DNA of 64,000 nucleotides from Pythium myriotylum (Eukaryota > Oomycota > Peronosporomycetes > Pythiales > Pythiaceae): assembly GCA_023091665.1 (NCBI GenBank), contig JALJCQ010000012.1:4127471-4191470 (forward strand), written 5' to 3'. Below the pieces are notes generated by a model. The model was not told the DNA's origin. It did no database searches and saw only the letters and a program-made list of their open reading frames with translations. A program made the translations under genes and the position numbers. This document shows positions 53,601 to 61,540 of the stretch, in pieces. Numbering within the stretch: the stretch's first letter is position 1; every line of letters begins with the position of its first letter.

Positions 53601-54554
53601 CTCATTTGTTCGGTTCAGAAAGAAGAGGAATTCACCACAGCTTGACTGGAGAAACCGATAGCCATGCTTAGCTAGATGGTAGGCACTAATGAGATTATTC
53701 CCACACTGTGGGTCATAATAGACATCAGACAAGTGCATGTAATGGAAATTTCCTTTTGTATTGTAGACACACAACCTAGCTACCCCTTTCATCCCGCTAG
53801 TTGATGTCCCTCCATTACCCTAGACAAATTTCTCTGTCTCTGCTCTCTCTAGTTCCGCGAACCAGCTCCTGTCACCACTTATGGCTCGACCTGCTCCTGT
53901 ATCCACAATCCATAGTGACCGTGTCAGTTTCAACGTCCTCAGCTTAGTCAAGTACGTAGCGTATCTTCTTCTTACCGTCATCTCGACGTCGTCGACGTTT
54001 CCTCCCACAGTTTCATGCTGGACTGAGCCAACGTAGTAACTGATCTCCGAGTTAACAGGTGGGCTTCCATCCTCAAACAGGATCCCGTCACATGCCGGAG
54101 AGGTCACCTGTGACGTGGCCGACTCTTGACTTGTACCCATCGGAACCGGTAGGGAAGCTTCCGGAACCGTTCCATTGGCCCCTTGTGCGTTGGCCACCGA
54201 TGCCACCAACCCAGCAAACTTGTTGTTCACCACGTTCAGGCCTGTCGGCCTTTTCTTCTTCATCTTCGCCTTGTATTCGCCCGGTTCCGTATTCTTCTTG
54301 GTACGGAAGAGCCCTTTGGCCCGATCTGCCGCACGATCCGGACAGTCCTTCTTCATGTGTCCCTCCAGGAAGCAATAGAAACATCCTCCGTCCACATCAG
54401 TGTCAGGAGCCTTACGTTTCTTCTGCACCTGCGGTTTCATCATGTTGACTGGGACAGTGTGCCGACGAGCATCAATGTCTTGTCGAGACCTGTCACCGAA
54501 AAGCGCGACTAGAGCAGCTTCAACCGCTTTAATGTTGTAGCTGTCCGCTTTCGG
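50611..54554 (-). pseudogene. Ty1/Copia retrotransposon 2 gag-pol, 5'-truncated and mutated
   Basis: Read on the minus strand. Gag remains only from about 54554 (NIKAVEAALVALFGDRS); the usual N-terminal gag domain and 5' LTR are gone. The CCHC knuckle is CFYCFLEGHMKKDC. The protease site WIVDTGAGRAISGD precedes an in-frame TAG at 53820-53822. Integrase (HLRLSHAGKERL, CRTCELA, then DD35E core), RT (ARLVVQGNTQQYGVDYQEIF, catalytic YVDDLTIAG) follow to a TAA at 51339. RNase H (SWKSARQNTVSLHTAQSELI) is in another frame, 50611-51273 and upstream, after a one-base shift near 51350. The truncation point lies next to telomeric repeats. Confidence 0.9.
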
Positions 54555-54608
54555 CTAGGGTTCAGACGAGTTTTCGATTAGCCTCATTTCTGGGACAGTG
54601 CGCGTCCC
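54555..54608. other. Junction between broken Copia-2 and the telomeric array
   Basis: Gag homology ends at CGGCTAGGGTTCAG, which contains a telomere-like TAGGGTT; 50 bp of unassigned sequence with an inverted TGGGAC/GTCCCA follows, then TTTAGGG repeats begin. Confidence 0.6.
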
Positions 54609-54633
54609 AGAGGGTTTAGGGTTTAGGGTTTAG
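54609..54633 (+). repeat. Interstitial telomeric repeats (block 1)
   Basis: About three TTTAGGG units, joined to the 3' terminus of PLE copy 0 (TTTAG/AGAGGCTTG). Confidence 0.9.
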
Positions 54634-54780
54634 AGAGGCTTGAAGTGACTTGCAAAGACTTGGTCAGGGAAACTACGACCCAAAGAGTTGCTCTATTACA
54701 GATGCAGGGGCTCTTTCGACTTGATGTCTTCGTCGGTGGGCGTCTTCGTGCTGAGTGGAAAATTGAAAACGGAGGAAGAC
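54634..54780 (-). mobile_element. Penelope-like element copy 0 (147-bp 3' stub)
   Basis: Only the last 147 bp of the element (in its own orientation), from AGAGGCTTGAAG to GGAGGAAGAC, then telomeric repeats. One visible difference from other copies (GAAAACGGAGG versus GAAAACTGAGG). Extreme 5' truncation. Confidence 0.9.
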
Positions 54781-54819
54781 CTAGGGTTTAGGGTTTAGGG
54801 TTTAGGGTTTAGGGTTTAG
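54781..54819 (+). repeat. Interstitial telomeric repeats (block 2)
   Basis: Five TTTAGGG units plus partial units, between copies 0 and 1. Confidence 0.95.
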
Positions 54820-55120
54820 AGAGGCTTGAAGTGACTTGCAAAGACTTGGTCAGGGAAACTACGACCCAAAGAGTTGCTCTATTACAGATGCAGGGGCTCT
54901 TTCGACTTGATGTCTTCGTCGGTGGGCGTCTTCGTGCTGAGTGGAAAATTGAAAACTGAGGAAGACCGCCGACCTCGCCCCCGGGTGCCTACGCTAAAGT
55001 CCTACGCTAGAGTCCTACGCTTCTGGGTTCTAGGGCTGGACAGGAACTTGAGTGTTCTGGGTCTGCGTGTCTGTGCTGCTGGGGTCTTGAGACACGTGAG
55101 AATATTCGACGTCCTGGGTT

Positions 55121-55182
55121 GAACATTCTCGAACATTCTCGGGAATATTCTCGAATGTTCGGTCGAACGTTCTCGAACCTTC
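55121..55182. promoter_or_regulatory. Heat-shock-element array in PLE 3' region (copy 1)
   Basis: Six GAAnnTTC units in three blocks: GAAcaTTCtcGAAcaTTC, GAAtaTTCtcGAAtgTTC, GAAcgTTCtcGAAccTTC, separated by 4 nt. Each block is four contiguous alternating nGAAn half-sites, an ideal heat shock factor site. Confidence 0.7.
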
Positions 55183-55220
55183 GACAAACTTTTCGACTGG
55201 GTTGGCCGAAATTTTCGTCT

Positions 55221-55260
55221 GGGTTTAGGGTTTAGGGTAGGGTTTGGGGTTGAGGGTCGG
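55221..55260 (+). repeat. Telomere-like block inside the PLE 3' UTR (copy 1)
   Basis: GGGTTTAGGGTTTAGGGTAG then diverged GGGTTTGGGGTTGAGGG. Present at the same place in copies 2 and 3, so part of the element. Confidence 0.85.
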
Positions 55261-55501
55261 GGATGGGTTGTAGACAGATAGTGCACGATCCGGGCGGCCA
55301 TTCTTGAATTTGCTCGCAATATGCCAAGCGTTCGCTGTTACCCTTTCGAGGGGGATCATCCCAAGCCAGCCGCTCCGTGAGCCTTCACTGCACGACCCCA
55401 TACTCTGTGGCATGGTTCCAAATGAGTGGGTAGCAGCAAGGCTAAACACGTTCTCGCGCGCTGGAAGGGCACGGTCATCCGTGTCCGGGGTGGTCCAGGC
55501 T

Positions 55502-57256
55502 TTAATGCATGGCATCTCCCGAGCTGTTCTTGAAGTGGTCGTCGTAGATGTTGGCCCTGAACTCTGATGGACAGAGTATGTCTCGGAGGTTCCGTGGACG
55601 GCGGTAGCACACAGTGATCTTGATGTTGTGGGCTGCGAACTCGTCTTCAATACGGTGGGCTTGATAGATAGCTCGTAGTTGTTTCCGAGTTGGGCCGTTC
55701 GGGTCATAAGGCACAGACAAGAAGACTTGCTTGGGCTTGCCGAGTTCCGTGGTTGGCCGCGTCGTCTGTTGTGCTTCTTCTTGTAGCTTGGCGATTCTTT
55801 CGATGGCGTCGCGGAAATGGTCTCTAAGCTGGTTAGAGTTGTATCCGCGAGCTGCCAGGCGCTGGAAGAAGGCTCTGACTTGAGACAGGAAATCTTCCTT
55901 CCTGGTGTTCTGGCGGTAATACTTCTGGACAATGCCGATGATGAGGCCTTTCAGAACGCCTGGAGGGTGTGCGCTTTGAGCCGCGATGTAGAGATAGAGA
56001 TTGAGCTCTTTCTCATGAGTTCGAGTCTCGTATCTCGTGTCGGATCGGCGGATTTTGAGGTCAAGAAACGGTGCTTCACGACCGCGTTCCATGTACGTCC
56101 AGCGAAGTCCTGGAATCGTGTTGAGGCGGATCTTGAAGAGTTCGAAAGCACGGGGATCTTTTCCGTCTTGCCAAATCAAAAACACGTCGTCGATGTAGCG
56201 CTTGTAGAGCACGATGTAGTTGCTGAACTCTCGAAGGATGCTTCGCTCGTGATACGCTACGTAGAGTGATGCGTACGTGGGGGCACATGGTGTTCCCATG
56301 GCGGTGCCCTTGATTTGCTTCCACACGCAGTCTCCGAACATGAACAAGTTCTCGTTCATGATGTAGTCGAGACCTTGGACGATCACATTCTCGAAGCGAT
56401 GCTTCTCTTCTTGGAGCATGGCTTTGATTGTTGCGATGCCGATGTTGGTGGGGATGTTGGTGTAGAGCGAGACGGCGTCAAATGTGAACAAACGATGCTT
56501 GGGGCTGGGCTGAATCTGTCGAAGTTCAGTCAGCAGCGTGTCGGAGTCTCGAAGGTACGATGGCTGTCGCTGGAGCATGTCTTGCAACTGGAAATCGATC
56601 CACTTCGAGAGACCGGCTGTCGGTGTTCCGCAGCTGGCAATGATAGGGCGAATGGCGAGATCCTCCTTGTGGAGCTTTATCAGGCCATAGAAGCGTCCTA
56701 ACTTGCACGAACTTGGATTACACTTGATGACAGCAACTTGTCGTTGGATGACTGGATCTTCACGGTACTGGTAGTTGAGTAGCATGTAGATCAGGTTCAC
56801 TTTGGCTGCGATCCGTTGGATCTGGGTCTCTGGTCCGTTGGGAAGACGATACAATGGCGTGTATGTCTCCTCGTCACTCAGGTGATCAAGACACATGGAA
56901 GTGTACTGTGATCGAAGCATGAGCGTCGGGCCGAGGTTCTTGTCTGCCTGCACGACCATCAAGTTCGGATCATTTCGTAGCAATCGTAGCAAGTTGCGTT
57001 GGTTGCTGTCGAGGTTGAACTTGTGTCGGAAGGGATACTGTGCAATGAGTTCGGTCGCGTGTGACTTGATCGACTCCAGTAAATCTTCTTGATGGCGTGG
57101 CAGGTGGTTTGGCTGGAAAGCAAGGTTTGGAACGTAGATCTTCGAGTTGTAGTCGCGGTCGCTGGAGTCAGCAAACTGGACTGCAATTCGAAGAGACCGG
57201 ACGAGTTTGGGGAAGATGGTAACTGGCGAGAGGGAAGAGCGTTGCGGCGGAGGTGT
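55502..57256 (-). pseudogene. PLE reverse transcriptase, N-terminally truncated (copy 1)
   Basis: The frame is open from the telomeric junction to the stop at 55502 and, as far as I compared, identical to the C-terminal part of the RT in copies 2 and 3. RT motifs present: FTFDAVSLYTNIP, GTAMGTPCAPTYASLYVAYH, YIDDVFLIW. No start is left; the N-terminal region and ORF1 are missing. Confidence 0.9.
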
Positions 57257-57281
57257 TTAGGGTTTAGGGTTTAGGGTTTAG
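57255..57281 (+). repeat. Interstitial telomeric repeats (block 3)
   Basis: About 3.5 TTTAGGG units between copy 1's broken 5' end and copy 2's 3' end. Confidence 0.95.
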
Positions 57282-57582
57282 AGAGGCTTGAAGTGACTTG
57301 CAAAGACTTGGTCAGGGAAACTACGACCCAAAGAGTTGCTCTATTACAGATGCAGGGGCTCTTTCGACTTGATGTCTTCGTCGGTGGGCGTCTTCGTGCT
57401 GAGTGGAAAATTGAAAACTGAGGAAGACCGCCGACCTCGCCCCCGGGTGCCTACGCTAAAGTCCTACGCTAGAGTCCTACGCTTCTGGGTTCTAGGGCTG
57501 GACAGGAACTTGAGTGTTCTGGGTCTGCGTGTCTGTGCTGCTGGGGTCTTGAGACACGTGAGAATATTCGACGTCCTGGGTT

Positions 57583-57644
57583 GAACATTCTCGAACATTC
57601 TCGGGAATATTCTCGAATGTTCGGTCGAACGTTCTCGAACCTTC
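57583..57644. promoter_or_regulatory. Heat-shock-element array (copy 2)
   Basis: Same twelve half-sites as in copy 1. It lies about 330-390 nt upstream (in element orientation) of the 5' end of copy 1. Confidence 0.7.
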
Positions 57645-57683
57645 GACAAACTTTTCGACTGGGTTGGCCGAAATTTTCGTCTG

Positions 57684-57722
57684 GGTTTAGGGTTTAGGGT
57701 AGGGTTTGGGGTTGAGGGTCGG
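57684..57722 (+). repeat. Telomere-like block inside the PLE 3' UTR (copy 2)
   Basis: Same sequence and place as in copy 1, between the HSE array and the RT stop. Confidence 0.85.
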
Positions 57723-57963
57723 GGATGGGTTGTAGACAGATAGTGCACGATCCGGGCGGCCATTCTTGAATTTGCTCGCAATATGCCAAGCGTTCGCTGT
57801 TACCCTTTCGAGGGGGATCATCCCAAGCCAGCCGCTCCGTGAGCCTTCACTGCACGACCCCATACTCTGTGGCATGGTTCCAAATGAGTGGGTAGCAGCA
57901 AGGCTAAACACGTTCTCGCGCGCTGGAAGGGCACGGTCATCCGTGTCCGGGGTGGTCCAGGCT

Positions 57964-59856
57964 TTAATGCATGGCATCTCCCGAGCTGTTCTTGAAGTGG
58001 TCGTCGTAGATGTTGGCCCTGAACTCTGATGGACAGAGTATGTCTCGGAGGTTCCGTGGACGGCGGTAGCACACAGTGATCTTGATGTTGTGGGCTGCGA
58101 ACTCGTCTTCAATACGGTGGGCTTGATAGATAGCTCGTAGTTGTTTCCGAGTTGGGCCGTTCGGGTCATAAGGCACAGACAAGAAGACTTGCTTGGGCTT
58201 GCCGAGTTCCGTGGTTGGCCGCGTCGTCTGTTGTGCTTCTTCTTGTAGCTTGGCGATTCTTTCGATGGCGTCGCGGAAATGGTCTCTAAGCTGGTTAGAG
58301 TTGTATCCGCGAGCTGCCAGGCGCTGGAAGAAGGCTCTGACTTGAGACAGGAAATCTTCCTTCCTGGTGTTCTGGCGGTAATACTTCTGGACAATGCCGA
58401 TGATGAGGCCTTTCAGAACGCCTGGAGGGTGTGCGCTTTGAGCCGCGATGTAGAGATAGAGATTGAGCTCTTTCTCATGAGTTCGAGTCTCGTATCTCGT
58501 GTCGGATCGGCGGATTTTGAGGTCAAGAAACGGTGCTTCACGACCGCGTTCCATGTACGTCCAGCGAAGTCCTGGAATCGTGTTGAGGCGGATCTTGAAG
58601 AGTTCGAAAGCACGGGGATCTTTTCCGTCTTGCCAAATCAAAAACACGTCGTCGATGTAGCGCTTGTAGAGCACGATGTAGTTGCTGAACTCTCGAAGGA
58701 TGCTTCGCTCGTGATACGCTACGTAGAGTGATGCGTACGTGGGGGCACATGGTGTTCCCATGGCGGTGCCCTTGATTTGCTTCCACACGCAGTCTCCGAA
58801 CATGAACAAGTTCTCGTTCATGATGTAGTCGAGACCTTGGACGATCACATTCTCGAAGCGATGCTTCTCTTCTTGGAGCATGGCTTTGATTGTTGCGATG
58901 CCGATGTTGGTGGGGATGTTGGTGTAGAGCGAGACGGCGTCAAATGTGAACAAACGATGCTTGGGGCTGGGCTGAATCTGTCGAAGTTCAGTCAGCAGCG
59001 TGTCGGAGTCTCGAAGGTACGATGGCTGTCGCTGGAGCATGTCTTGCAACTGGAAATCGATCCACTTCGAGAGACCGGCTGTCGGTGTTCCGCAGCTGGC
59101 AATGATAGGGCGAATGGCGAGATCCTCCTTGTGGAGCTTTATCAGGCCATAGAAGCGTCCTAACTTGCACGAACTTGGATTACACTTGATGACAGCAACT
59201 TGTCGTTGGATGACTGGATCTTCACGGTACTGGTAGTTGAGTAGCATGTAGATCAGGTTCACTTTGGCTGCGATCCGTTGGATCTGGGTCTCTGGTCCGT
59301 TGGGAAGACGATACAATGGCGTGTATGTCTCCTCGTCACTCAGGTGATCAAGACACATGGAAGTGTACTGTGATCGAAGCATGAGCGTCGGGCCGAGGTT
59401 CTTGTCTGCCTGCACGACCATCAAGTTCGGATCATTTCGTAGCAATCGTAGCAAGTTGCGTTGGTTGCTGTCGAGGTTGAACTTGTGTCGGAAGGGATAC
59501 TGTGCAATGAGTTCGGTCGCGTGTGACTTGATCGACTCCAGTAAATCTTCTTGATGGCGTGGCAGGTGGTTTGGCTGGAAAGCAAGGTTTGGAACGTAGA
59601 TCTTCGAGTTGTAGTCGCGGTCGCTGGAGTCAGCAAACTGGACTGCAATTCGAAGAGACCGGACGAGTTTGGGGAAGATGGTAACTGGCGAGAGGGAAGA
59701 GCGTTGCGGCGGAGGTGTCGGGCAGAACTTGAGGTTCAGACCCAGGAGTCTCTTCAGACCTGGTGGAATCTTGGTGCCACGTGGTGTGAGATTGTGGAAC
59801 GCGAGATTGCGAGGCAATGCGTCCACATCACAAGCCCTACGACAGCCGAAGATCAA
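57964..59856 (-). CDS. PLE reverse transcriptase, endonuclease-deficient (copy 2)
   Basis: Copies element RNA into DNA. The frame gives 630 aa if counted from a TTG at 59856, but no ATG is available and the frame is open back to 60159, overlapping ORF1 by 271 nt in the -1 phase. Expression by -1 frameshifting from ORF1 is therefore likely (site at 60078-60084), giving about 944 aa. Visible motifs: LGRFYGLIKLHKEDLAIRPI, motif A FTFDAVSLYTNIP (near residue 305), GTAMGTPCAPTYASLYVAYH, catalytic YIDDVFLIW (near 400), and PLE-type C-terminal RRPRNLRDIL. The GIY-YIG endonuclease is absent, as in telomere-associated PLEs known from rotifers, fungi and other eukaryotes. The overlap-frame peptide is very basic (AKRKQKEKEQRRRQ), suited to RNA binding. 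Confidence 0.93.
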   Translation of the reverse strand: MIFGCRRACDVDALPRNLAFHNLTPRGTKIPPGLKRLLGLNLKFCPTPPPQRSSLSPVTIFPKLVRSLRIAVQFADSSDRDYNSKIYVPNLAFQPNHLPRHQEDLLESIKSHATELIAQYPFRHKFNLDSNQRNLLRLLRNDPNLMVVQADKNLGPTLMLRSQYTSMCLDHLSDEETYTPLYRLPNGPETQIQRIAAKVNLIYMLLNYQYREDPVIQRQVAVIKCNPSSCKLGRFYGLIKLHKEDLAIRPIIASCGTPTAGLSKWIDFQLQDMLQRQPSYLRDSDTLLTELRQIQPSPKHRLFTFDAVSLYTNIPTNIGIATIKAMLQEEKHRFENVIVQGLDYIMNENLFMFGDCVWKQIKGTAMGTPCAPTYASLYVAYHERSILREFSNYIVLYKRYIDDVFLIWQDGKDPRAFELFKIRLNTIPGLRWTYMERGREAPFLDLKIRRSDTRYETRTHEKELNLYLYIAAQSAHPPGVLKGLIIGIVQKYYRQNTRKEDFLSQVRAFFQRLAARGYNSNQLRDHFRDAIERIAKLQEEAQQTTRPTTELGKPKQVFLSVPYDPNGPTRKQLRAIYQAHRIEDEFAAHNIKITVCYRRPRNLRDILCPSEFRANIYDDHFKNSSGDAMH

Positions 59857-59888
59857 ACTGGCGTTGAAGAGATCCGAGCGGTCGCGTC

Positions 59889-60797
59889 TTATGATCGCGC
59901 GGTTTTGGCGCCGCGCGGCGGTTTGTCGGCGGCGTTGCTCCTTTTCCTTTTGCTTGCGCTTCGCGTGTTGCCGTTTCTTCCGCTGTTTGAGGCGGAAGTT
60001 CCCTTTGCGGCGTCGGCCTTTGGTGCAGGGTGCTTCTTGTTCTTGCTGACGGTCGCACCCTTCGCGCCAGCTCTGGCGTTTTTTCGTTCCTGTTGCTTTG
60101 GAACCTTCCGGTCGATACGGAGCTGTCGTAGTTCGTTCTTGATCGATTGTAGCTTGCGATCAATCAACACGTTCACGAGATCCTGGTTTGGAGTTTCCAC
60201 CTCCATGTCGGCAGCCGCGGCTTGCTTGGCTTGCTTGTCGACGAGTCGGATGCTCGCATCAGCTTGGCTGTATCGTTCCGCAAGCTCAAACTGGGTCAGG
60301 CGAGCTTCGAACTCGTCCTTGGCATGGTGGTAGATGTCGACATATGCGTTCTCGTCTCGATCTTCTTCTTCCATGGCATCCCAGTTGATAGTGTCATACT
60401 TGCCGTTCGGGTCGGCTTTGCATGCGAGCTTGCAGTACTCAAGTGCTCGATCTTGGAAATCGTCTCGGAGCTTCTGAACTTGGAGCTCAAGTTGTTCGAG
60501 TTCGGCTTTCTGTACGCTGAGGATGAGATCGAAGGCTTGGTGCTGAAACTGTAGCTTCAGAGCATCGAATTGATTCATCAGCGTGAGCACTCGAGTTGGA
60601 AGGGCCGTCTGGAGTTCGTTGGAGACAACAAGCTTGGCCTGTACTCGCAGGGATCTGGGTACTTCTTGGCGTTCGCGTTGTTGTTGCATCTTGCGGAGGC
60701 TCTCTTGCTTCGCGCTGAGCTTCCGGTGCAGCTTCTTATAGCGCTCCAGATACTCCAGGGTGGTCTTCATCAGTGGGCGCGGCAGACTACGATCCAT
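59889..60797 (-). CDS. PLE ORF1: coiled-coil protein with basic tail (copy 2)
   Basis: 302 aa from ATG at 60797 (MDRSLPRPLMKTTLEYLERY) to TAA at 59889. Heptad-rich helices at about 10-130 (QKAELEQLELQVQKLRDDF) and 160-230; the last 70 residues are Lys/Arg/Ala-rich (GAKGATVSKNKKHPAPKAD). It resembles structural nucleic-acid-binding ORF1 proteins of retroelements: multimerisation through coils, RNA binding through the tail. No zinc knuckle. The stop lies 32 nt before the TTG of the RT frame; ribosomes that shift at codons 238-240 bypass it. Only this copy is complete. Confidence 0.85.
   Translation of the reverse strand: MDRSLPRPLMKTTLEYLERYKKLHRKLSAKQESLRKMQQQRERQEVPRSLRVQAKLVVSNELQTALPTRVLTLMNQFDALKLQFQHQAFDLILSVQKAELEQLELQVQKLRDDFQDRALEYCKLACKADPNGKYDTINWDAMEEEDRDENAYVDIYHHAKDEFEARLTQFELAERYSQADASIRLVDKQAKQAAAADMEVETPNQDLVNVLIDRKLQSIKNELRQLRIDRKVPKQQERKNARAGAKGATVSKNKKHPAPKADAAKGTSASNSGRNGNTRSASKRKRSNAADKPPRGAKTARS
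60078..60084 (-). promoter_or_regulatory. -1 ribosomal frameshift site A AAA AAC (copy 2)
   Basis: On the minus strand ORF1 reads CGA AAA AAC GCC; the heptamer is in the X XXY YYZ register required for -1 slippage. After slipping, the next codon is CGC in the RT frame, which stays open to 57964. The heptamer is followed directly by the palindrome GCCAGAGCUGGC, and by a GCGC/GUGC stem about 10 nt on, as possible stimulators. Confidence 0.72.
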
Positions 60798-60847
60798 GGC
60801 GATGATGGAGAGTCTTTCCTTAATTGCTTCGTCACGCGGGGCTTGGT

Positions 60848-60858
60848 CTAGGGTTTAG
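60848..60858 (+). repeat. Interstitial telomeric repeat (block 4, short)
   Basis: CTAGGGTTTAG, about 1.5 units, between copy 2's 5' end and copy 3's 3' end. Confidence 0.85.
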
Positions 60859-61159
60859 AGAGGCTTGAAGTGACTTGCAAAGACTTGGTCAGGGAAACTA
60901 CGACCCAAAGAGTTGCTCTATTACAGATGCAGGGGCTCTTTCGACTTGATGTCTTCGTCGGTGGGCGTCTTCGTGCTGAGTGGAAAATTGAAAACTGAGG
61001 AAGACCGCCGACCTCGCCCCCGGGTGCCTACGCTAAAGTCCTACGCTAGAGTCCTACGCTTCTGGGTTCTAGGGCTGGACAGGAACTTGAGTGTTCTGGG
61101 TCTGCGTGTCTGTGCTGCTGGGGTCTTGAGACACGTGAGAATATTCGACGTCCTGGGTT

Positions 61160-61221
61160 GAACATTCTCGAACATTCTCGGGAATATTCTCGAATGTTCG
61201 GTCGAACGTTCTCGAACCTTC
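61160..61221. promoter_or_regulatory. Heat-shock-element array (copy 3), placed upstream of copy 2 ORF1
   Basis: Same array; in the minus-strand direction it lies about 310-370 nt before the 5' end of copy 2 and about 360-420 nt before its ORF1 ATG, a promoter-like distance. Confidence 0.7.
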
Positions 61222-61259
61222 GACAAACTTTTCGACTGGGTTGGCCGAAATTTTCGTCT

Positions 61260-61299
61260 GGGTTTAGGGTTTAGGGTAGGGTTTGGGGTTGAGGGTCGG
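61260..61299 (+). repeat. Telomere-like block inside the PLE 3' UTR (copy 3)
   Basis: Same sequence and place as in copies 1 and 2. Confidence 0.85.
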
Positions 61300-61540
61300 G
61301 GATGGGTTGTAGACAGATAGTGCACGATCCGGGCGGCCATTCTTGAATTTGCTCGCAATATGCCAAGCGTTCGCTGTTACCCTTTCGAGGGGGATCATCC
61401 CAAGCCAGCCGCTCCGTGAGCCTTCACTGCACGACCCCATACTCTGTGGCATGGTTCCAAATGAGTGGGTAGCAGCAAGGCTAAACACGTTCTCGCGCGC
61501 TGGAAGGGCACGGTCATCCGTGTCCGGGGTGGTCCAGGCT

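Larger units (their letters stand above)
54820..57256 (-). mobile_element. Penelope-like element copy 1, 5'-truncated
   Basis: 2.44 kb. Same 3' end as all copies. The 5' end breaks inside the RT N-terminal region at GGAGGTGT, directly followed by TTAGGG. No ORF1. Same strand and orientation as copies 2 and 3. Confidence 0.95.
57282..60847 (-). mobile_element. Penelope-like element copy 2, longest copy (about 3.57 kb)
   Basis: Contains a 50-nt 5' leader, ORF1, an overlapping RT frame and a 680-nt 3' UTR. Flanked by telomeric repeats on both sides. No GIY-YIG endonuclease: the RT C-terminus ends soon after the NLRDIL segment that in canonical PLEs precedes the endonuclease. Whether the 5' end is complete cannot be told from one copy. 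Confidence 0.95.

Noticed and set aside
55502..55600. GIY-YIG endonuclease at the RT C-terminus
   Set aside because: The frame stops shortly after the NLRDIL segment and no GIY/YIG or the preceding Cys motif is found in any frame downstream.
55225..55932. 235-codon minus-strand ORF at the RT C-terminus/3' UTR (also at 57687 and 61264)
   Set aside because: It overlaps the RT in another frame, has no motif, and runs through telomere-like sequence; the RT frame explains the region.
54820..60847. Hammerhead ribozyme, common in Penelope-like elements
   Set aside because: I looked for CTGANGA followed by GAAA on both strands. A GTGACGA with a later GGAAAG in the 5' leader and a CTGATGA in ORF1 lack a proper stem II or core base. 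A covariance search would decide.
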